Source: Prochlorococcus sp. AG-402-G06 (GTDB taxonomy: Bacteria; Cyanobacteriota; Cyanobacteriia; PCC-6307; Cyanobiaceae). From it: 64,000 bases of DNA. Below are positions 61,490 through 64,000 of this stretch, piece by piece. The DNA lies in contig QCHR01000002.1 in the NCBI GenBank assembly GCA_003277985.1, forward strand, positions 79,636-143,635. The letters are read 5' to 3'. The notes beneath the pieces were generated by a model. It was given only the letters and a program-made list of their open reading frames with translations, had not been told where the DNA came from and did not search any database. A program made the position numbers and the translations under genes. The number at the start of each line of letters is the position of its first letter. Positions within the stretch are counted from its first letter, which is position 1.

Positions 61490-63046
61490 ATGGAATTCAA
61501 AAGAATCAATCAAATACAATTGCCTGAGCATCGTTTTTATGAGATATTTTTACCTATTTTATTTATAATCATAGGTTTATTTGGTGTATTTAATCATGCT
61601 CTTTGGAGAGATGAGATGCAAGGATGGTTAGTGGCTTGGCAAAGTGATAACTTAATAGATTTATGGAAAAATAACGCCCCATCTGGACATCCTGTACTCT
61701 GGTCATTGTTAATTTATTTTTCTAAAAATATTACTGGAACACCTTTAAGTATGCAATTGATGCATTGGTTTTTAGGTAGTTCAGCGATTTTAATTTTTTG
61801 GAGATTCAGTCCATTTAATGTAACGACTAAAGCTCTATTTACTTTCGGATATTTTCCTTTTTGGGAATATTTTTTTGTATGTCGTCATTATGTTATTGCT
61901 GAACTAATAATTTTTATTTTTTGTTCTATTTATCACTTAAAAGAGAAAACTTACATACCATTTTCTTTATGTATTGGCCTTTTAGCTAATACACAAGCTT
62001 TGTCCTGGTCATTAGCATTCGCTATTGGAATTACTCTAGTCTTTGATTGGTTTTTAAATCCCAATCAAAGAAAAAAGTATAAAAGAAATAAATATTGGAT
62101 TATTGATTTTATATCTAGTATTACTATTTCATTGAGCTTGTTGTGTTTTGGAGCTTTTAGTCTTCTTCAAGTAAGAGACTCAGTTAAATTACTTTCTTCT
62201 TTTATAGATATACGTCACTTCTTTAGAGTCATAGGACAGATTTTTGGAGGATATATGCTTATCATTCCTAACTCAAGTAGATTTTTTGATTTATTTTTAT
62301 GTGCCTTAATTACACTGATTTTAGTTCTAAGTACAATCACATTTATTAAATCTTATCGTCCAGCATTAATTTATTTTTTAGGAGGTATTATATTTTTATT
62401 TCTTTTTAACTATTTTTTATTCTTAGGTGATGGATCAAGACATTATGGATATTATTTTCTATTGATTATGTCCTCATTATGGTTAGCACTATCTAATCAA
62501 GATGAGCAAAGGACATTTTCTAATCAACAAAATCTATTTGCTAAAGGCAATATATTTTATTTCCCTAGATTACTTACCATTTGTTTAACTATACATTTGG
62601 TTGTTGGGATTCATATGGTCATTAATGATTTTCGTGTACCATATTCTAGTGGAAAAGAAACTGCTCAATATATTGAGGCTAAAGGTTGGGAGGATTCTCC
62701 AATATTTGCAACTAGAGATGTTGAAGTAGCAACAGTATCTGGATATCTTGATAGAGAATTCTACTTGCCTGAATTGAATGGATTTGGAAGTTATGCCCAG
62801 TGGGCTAATCGGCTTATATTAGACAGAACTAAAACACTTGATCATGTCCAAGTTTATTTAGATAAATTTCCTAAAGTAAATAAATTATTATTACTTTTAA
62901 GTAATAGATCCTCTATTAAGAATTTGGAACCAGGTGAATCTCTTTACTTTGAAAAATTTAGAGTAATCGCTGATTCAAAATTTGAGAACTCCTTTCATGA
63001 TTCAGAGATGTTCTACTTATATTGGGTTGAGAGGATTGTTGATTAA
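61490..63046 (+). CDS. Polytopic membrane protein, GT39/PMT-like
   Basis: 518 residues with about ten hydrophobic helices. The first periplasmic loop carries FNHALWRDEMQGWLVAWQ, an acidic RDE motif like the catalytic Asp-Glu of GT-C glycosyltransferases (PMT/ArnT type). SGHPVLWSLLIYFSKNITG and FVCRHYVIAELIIFIFC are further typical elements. The C-terminal 150 residues are soluble. It may add a lipid-linked sugar to envelope polymers; substrate unknown. ATG start. Confidence 0.7.
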   Translation: MEFKRINQIQLPEHRFYEIFLPILFIIIGLFGVFNHALWRDEMQGWLVAWQSDNLIDLWKNNAPSGHPVLWSLLIYFSKNITGTPLSMQLMHWFLGSSAILIFWRFSPFNVTTKALFTFGYFPFWEYFFVCRHYVIAELIIFIFCSIYHLKEKTYIPFSLCIGLLANTQALSWSLAFAIGITLVFDWFLNPNQRKKYKRNKYWIIDFISSITISLSLLCFGAFSLLQVRDSVKLLSSFIDIRHFFRVIGQIFGGYMLIIPNSSRFFDLFLCALITLILVLSTITFIKSYRPALIYFLGGIIFLFLFNYFLFLGDGSRHYGYYFLLIMSSLWLALSNQDEQRTFSNQQNLFAKGNIFYFPRLLTICLTIHLVVGIHMVINDFRVPYSSGKETAQYIEAKGWEDSPIFATRDVEVATVSGYLDREFYLPELNGFGSYAQWANRLILDRTKTLDHVQVYLDKFPKVNKLLLLLSNRSSIKNLEPGESLYFEKFRVIADSKFENSFHDSEMFYLYWVERIVD

Positions 63047-63121
63047 GCTTATATATGAGAGCTATAGTTTATTATCAGATAATTCTTATGTATATGATTT
63101 CCCACTATAGGTTGTATTGAA

Positions 63122-63847
63122 ATGACTCTATTTGTTGAGAGTTTGGACTTAGCTTTATCCAATAAAAGAATTGTAAAAAACGTTAATTTAAATGTTAAAC
63201 CTGGTGAGGTTGTTGGTCTTTTGGGGCCAAATGGTGCTGGTAAAACTAGTACTTTTAATATGATCGTGGGCCTTATTAAGCCAAACAAAGGCAATATCTG
63301 CTTGGAAGGAAATAGCATAAAAAATTTTTCGATGACAAAAAGAGTTCAATTAGGAATAGGTTATCTACCTCAAGAACCAAGTGTTTTTAGAAATCTTACC
63401 GTTATTGAGAATTTGGATATTGCGCTTTCTCAAGCTAAGTTGTCAATTTCTTTATTTAGGAAAAAACGTGAAGAATTGATTGAGGAATTTAATTTGGTAC
63501 CATTCCTTGATCGTTTTGGCCATCAACTTTCCGGTGGAGAAAGACGCAGATGTGAAGTAGCCAGAGCTTTGGCTGTGGGACGTTTAGGTCCGAAATTTTT
63601 ACTTTTAGACGAGCCGTTTGCAGGAGTTGACCCTATAGCTATTAATGATCTACAGAATTTAATTAGGAAATTAAAAAATAAGAATATAGGTATATTAATT
63701 ACAGATCACAATGTTAGAGCAACATTGGCCATAACTGAACGCTCTTATATTCTTAATCAAGGGGAAATTCTTGCCGATGGAACTTCAGATCAACTCACAA
63801 GAAATGAAGTCGTAAAAGAGAGATATCTTGGGAACTCATTCGATTAA
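63122..63847 (+). CDS. lptB: LPS export ABC transporter ATPase LptB
   Basis: A 241-residue ATPase powering lipopolysaccharide extraction with LptFG. Walker A is GPNGAGKTSTFNMIVGLIKP, with GIGYLPQEPSVFRNLTVIEN (typical LptB Q-loop region), signature LSGGERRRCEVARALA, and LLLDEPFAGVDPIAINDLQN. ATG start. Followed six bases later by the LptF/G permease. Confidence 0.95.
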   Translation: MTLFVESLDLALSNKRIVKNVNLNVKPGEVVGLLGPNGAGKTSTFNMIVGLIKPNKGNICLEGNSIKNFSMTKRVQLGIGYLPQEPSVFRNLTVIENLDIALSQAKLSISLFRKKREELIEEFNLVPFLDRFGHQLSGGERRRCEVARALAVGRLGPKFLLLDEPFAGVDPIAINDLQNLIRKLKNKNIGILITDHNVRATLAITERSYILNQGEILADGTSDQLTRNEVVKERYLGNSFD

Positions 63848-63853
63848 TTAGCT

Positions 63854-64000
63854 ATGTTTAATAACGTATTCTTATTAATTAGATTTCAAAATTTATTAGA
63901 GAGAAAGTGGAGAATTATTCCATTGCTAGATAGATGGATACTGTTTGAATTATTGCCGCCTTTAGTTTTTTCAATAGCCGCTTTTACCGTCGTTTCTCTC
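63854..64000 (+). CDS. LptF/LptG-family permease, truncated by window end
   Basis: The first 49 codons of a permease: MFNNVFLLIRFQNLLERKWR, then IIPLLDRWILFELLPPLVFS and IAAFTVVSL at the window edge. The DRWILFELLPPLVFS stretch matches the first transmembrane helix of YjgP/YjgQ (LptF/LptG) proteins. It follows lptB by six bases, so the two form an operon. Whether it is F or G cannot be decided. Confidence 0.82.
   Translation, partial: MFNNVFLLIRFQNLLERKWRIIPLLDRWILFELLPPLVFSIAAFTVVSL

Noticed and set aside
1..64000. CRISPR array or tRNA genes
   Set aside because: No regularly spaced 24-40-base direct repeats and no cloverleaf with TTCGA-type T-loop and CCA-compatible stem were seen in the gaps. 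A tRNAscan and CRISPR search would settle it.
1..64000. Insertion sequences or prophage genes
   Set aside because: No transposase, terminase, capsid or complete integrase is recognisable. The only integrase-like part is the N-terminal extension on sulfite reductase.

Overview
The window looks like a chromosomal segment of a Prochlorococcus-type marine picocyanobacterium. The DNA is AT-rich, genes are compact on both strands, and TTG and GTG starts are frequent. The gene set is oxygenic-photosynthetic: Psb28, a TLP18.3/Psb32-like TPM protein, a CtpA-type protease, GUN4, ChlP, PcyA and SipA-like protein. A 6S RNA follows purK, as in other cyanobacteria. The AT content and gene set suggest a low-light-adapted lineage close to NATL strains, but this is an inference that cannot be tested here.

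Layout. 1-11.7 kb is housekeeping: an aspartate aminotransferase cut by the left edge, a VOC protein, a family-4-like uracil-DNA glycosylase, ispG, a CtpA-type protease, a DUF1543 protein, nadA, a metallophosphoesterase, a TPM protein, a MidA-like methyltransferase, aroB, purK and 6S RNA. 11.8-25.6 kb is an accessory-like stretch, with long spacers and more than 20 small uncharacterised genes of about 27-150 residues. A few recognisable proteins lie among them: a deoxyribosyltransferase-like enzyme, a divergent MTHFR-like barrel, a ribbon-helix-helix-like protein, a BaiN/HI0933 flavoprotein and a DoxX protein. 25.6-46.3 kb returns to core genes: a PerM-type permease, psb28, a selenouridine synthase, GUN4, an RsbW-like ATPase, glnA with an NtcA-type promoter and a strong terminator, a PLP aminotransferase and decarboxylase, tadA, an Era-like GTPase, bioY-lspA, sipA, an M16 peptidase pair, pcyA, a DevBCA exporter and a glycosyltransferase.

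46.4-64 kb holds rpsB (with a structured leader), tsf, a hypothetical gene, recG, a VanX-like dipeptidase, ferredoxin-sulfite reductase, glyS, chlP, a VanY-like carboxypeptidase, typA, a DUF309 gene, a polytopic glycosyltransferase-like protein, lptB, and the start of an LptF/G permease at the right edge.

The strongest oddity is sulfite reductase. Its reading frame carries about 140 extra N-terminal residues, and the first 65 or so resemble the N-terminal domain of tyrosine-recombinase integrases (DUF6538 type). A perfect 11-bp tandem repeat sits directly upstream. Other points of interest are a UDG without most of its Fe-S cysteines, an 11-residue-repeat protein, a twin CX3C microprotein, a perfect palindrome at the start of an RHH-like gene, a candidate structured RNA near 19.5 kb, and a metallophosphoesterase with no ordinary start codon.
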